A program made the translations under genes and the position numbers. Shown here piece by piece: positions 13,289 to 14,494 of a stretch of 14,494 bases of DNA (within the stretch, counting starts at the first letter, position 1; every line of letters begins with the position of its first letter). The stretch covers positions 2,804 to 17,297 of the forward strand of contig PKUY01000420.1 of NCBI GenBank assembly GCA_003131705.1, read 5' to 3'. The DNA is from Acidobacteriota bacterium. Lineage in GTDB: Bacteria > Acidobacteriota > Terriglobia > Acidiferrales > UBA7541. Below the pieces are notes generated by a model. That model did not search any database. It was given only the letters and a program-made list of their open reading frames with translations, and was not told where the DNA came from.

Positions 13289-14494
13289 TCACCGAGTTAA
13301 GATGACCGGCACGGCGCGGCGAAGGCGCGCGACCACTCGCTCCTTGCCGAGAACAGCCATGGTTTCAAATAGCGGCGGGGCCACGGCGCGGCCCAGGATC
13401 GCAACGCGCGTGGCGTTGATGAGGAAACCGGCCTTCACGCCTTCCGCTGTGGCGAGGCCACGCGACGCAGCATCGCAGGCATCGTGATTCCACTTCGGCA
13501 GCGCATCAAGCGCGTCGGCGAGCTTCGCGAGCATCGACGGCAGGCGTTCATCCTTCCAGAATTTTTCCCGCGCTTCGGCGTCGTAGTCGAAATCATCCGT
13601 GAAAAATCCGCGAGCCGCCGCAGTGAAATCGTCGAGTAAACGAGTACGCGGTCGAATCAGATCAACCGCATGCGCGAACCACGCAGCCTCCGCGCCGGAC
13701 CAACGTTCCTGCCATATCCCGGCGTGCTTGAGCTCGCCTTCCACATAGGGCAGCAATTCTTCCACGGGCAGTTTCTGCAGATACTGCGTGTTGAACCATT
13801 CCAGCTTGGCGCGATCGAAGATTGCATTCGTACGGCTCACCCCCGATAGCTCGAATCGTTCGATGAGTTCGGCCGTGCGCATAAACTGCGAATCATCTCC
13901 GGGTGACCAGCCCAGCAGCGCCAGAAAATTGCGGAACGCTTCGGGCAAGAACCCTTCTTCCGCATACGAGCCGACGCTCGTGGCGCCGTGGCGCTTTGAA
14001 AGCCGCGTTCGGTCCGGCCCCAAAATCAACGGCACGTGCGCGAAAATCGGCGCGGCGGCGCCGAGCGCTTCGTAGATCAGCACCTGCTTCGGCGCATTCG
14101 AGAGATGATCGGCGCCGCGAATGATGTGCGTAATGCGCATGTCGATGTCGTCCACAACCACGCTGAGCTGGTAAGTTGGGACGCCATTGGAGCGCAGCAG
14201 AACGAAATCCTCGATCTCGGCGTTCTGTACTTCTCGCGGACCGAAAACAGCATCTTCGAATTTCGTCACTCCATTGCGCGGCACACGAAAGCGGATCGCG
14301 CGCGAAATTCCGTCGCGCTCGCGGGCAGCTCGGTCTGCGTCGGTGAGATCGCGGCAGGGACAAGCAACGCTCTTGTGGGCCTTTGGGGCGTCGTCGCCTT
14401 CACCTGCGTGATCTTCGACCTCATCGACCGGAGCGGCGTCACCGCCGGCATATGCCGTGGCTTTGCAGTAGCAAGCGAACGCCGCCCCGTTTGC
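13289..14494 (-). CDS. gltX: Glutamyl-tRNA synthetase (GltX), 5' end cut by window edge
   Basis: The C-terminal 401 residues of a class I aminoacyl-tRNA synthetase are present. About 90-100 N-terminal residues with the HIGH motif lie outside the window, so I give no start. A zinc-site-like region is near the visible start (C-Y-C at residues 8-10 of this fragment, then C-P-C at 45-47). Then come the catalytic domain blocks FEDAVFGP, DFVLLRSNGVPTYQLSVVVDD and THIIRGADHLSNAPKQVLIYEALG, and the KMSKS loop as R-L-S-K-R-H-G (Lys167 of the fragment). The C-terminal anticodon-binding helices follow (EEGFLPEAFRNFLALLGWSPG through KAGFLINATRVAILG). It charges tRNA-Glu, and possibly tRNA-Gln if the genome uses GatCAB. 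It is convergent with the redox operon. Confidence 0.95.
   Translation of the reverse strand, partial: ANGAAFACYCKATAYAGGDAAPVDEVEDHAGEGDDAPKAHKSVACPCRDLTDADRAARERDGISRAIRFRVPRNGVTKFEDAVFGPREVQNAEIEDFVLLRSNGVPTYQLSVVVDDIDMRITHIIRGADHLSNAPKQVLIYEALGAAAPIFAHVPLILGPDRTRLSKRHGATSVGSYAEEGFLPEAFRNFLALLGWSPGDDSQFMRTAELIERFELSGVSRTNAIFDRAKLEWFNTQYLQKLPVEELLPYVEGELKHAGIWQERWSGAEAAWFAHAVDLIRPRTRLLDDFTAAARGFFTDDFDYDAEAREKFWKDERLPSMLAKLADALDALPKWNHDACDAASRGLATAEGVKAGFLINATRVAILGRAVAPPLFETMAVLGKERVVARLRRAVPVILTR

Overview
This window looks like chromosomal core DNA from a GC-rich diderm (Gram-negative) bacterium. The diderm call rests on lptD, which builds the outer membrane, and on several genes with lipoprotein or Sec signals. 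The gene mix (S41/YibQ pair, very divergent LptD, split Ccd/TlpA/DsbD-N set) would fit an Acidobacteriota genome. That assignment is an inference from style, because nothing in the window is a phylogenetic marker I can place with certainty. I see no phage, IS element, CRISPR array, rRNA or tRNA.

Layout, left to right. (1) Positions 1-2163, minus strand: an S41/C-terminal-processing-peptidase homologue followed by a divergent polysaccharide deacetylase (YibQ family) that runs off the left edge. This is the Ctp-YibQ pairing seen next to envC in many proteobacteria. The S41 protein has lost both its catalytic Ser and Lys. (2) Positions 2434-3565, plus strand: a 78-aa two-helix membrane protein overlapping an SPFH/Band-7 protein with a lipoprotein-like N-terminus. 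(3) Positions 3603-4484, minus strand: a zinc-ribbon plus RDD membrane protein. (4) Positions 4719-8456, plus strand: lptD, then an amidase-signature enzyme 9 bp downstream. (5) Positions 8483-10862, minus strand: a tightly packed three-gene lipid-headgroup operon of CDP-alcohol phosphatidyltransferase, HAD-IB phosphatase and PAP2/Aur1-like membrane enzyme. (6) Positions 11217-13224, plus strand: a three-gene redox operon of CcdA with extra membrane helices, a TlpA-like thioredoxin lipoprotein, and a DsbD N-terminal-domain-like periplasmic protein. Together these match the three parts of DsbD as separate polypeptides. (7) Positions 13289-14494, minus strand: the C-terminal 401 residues of glutamyl-tRNA synthetase, cut by the right edge.

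The theme is the cell envelope: peptidoglycan-associated functions (1), membrane organisation (2), LPS export (4), phospholipid or sphingolipid headgroups (5) and periplasmic thiol reduction (6). A link between 4 and 6 is plausible because LptD here keeps the Cys172/Cys727-Cys728 set, but the sequence does not prove it. The strongest leads are the pseudo-enzyme S41 protein, the three-gene headgroup cassette and the split DsbD with an unusual CcdA.
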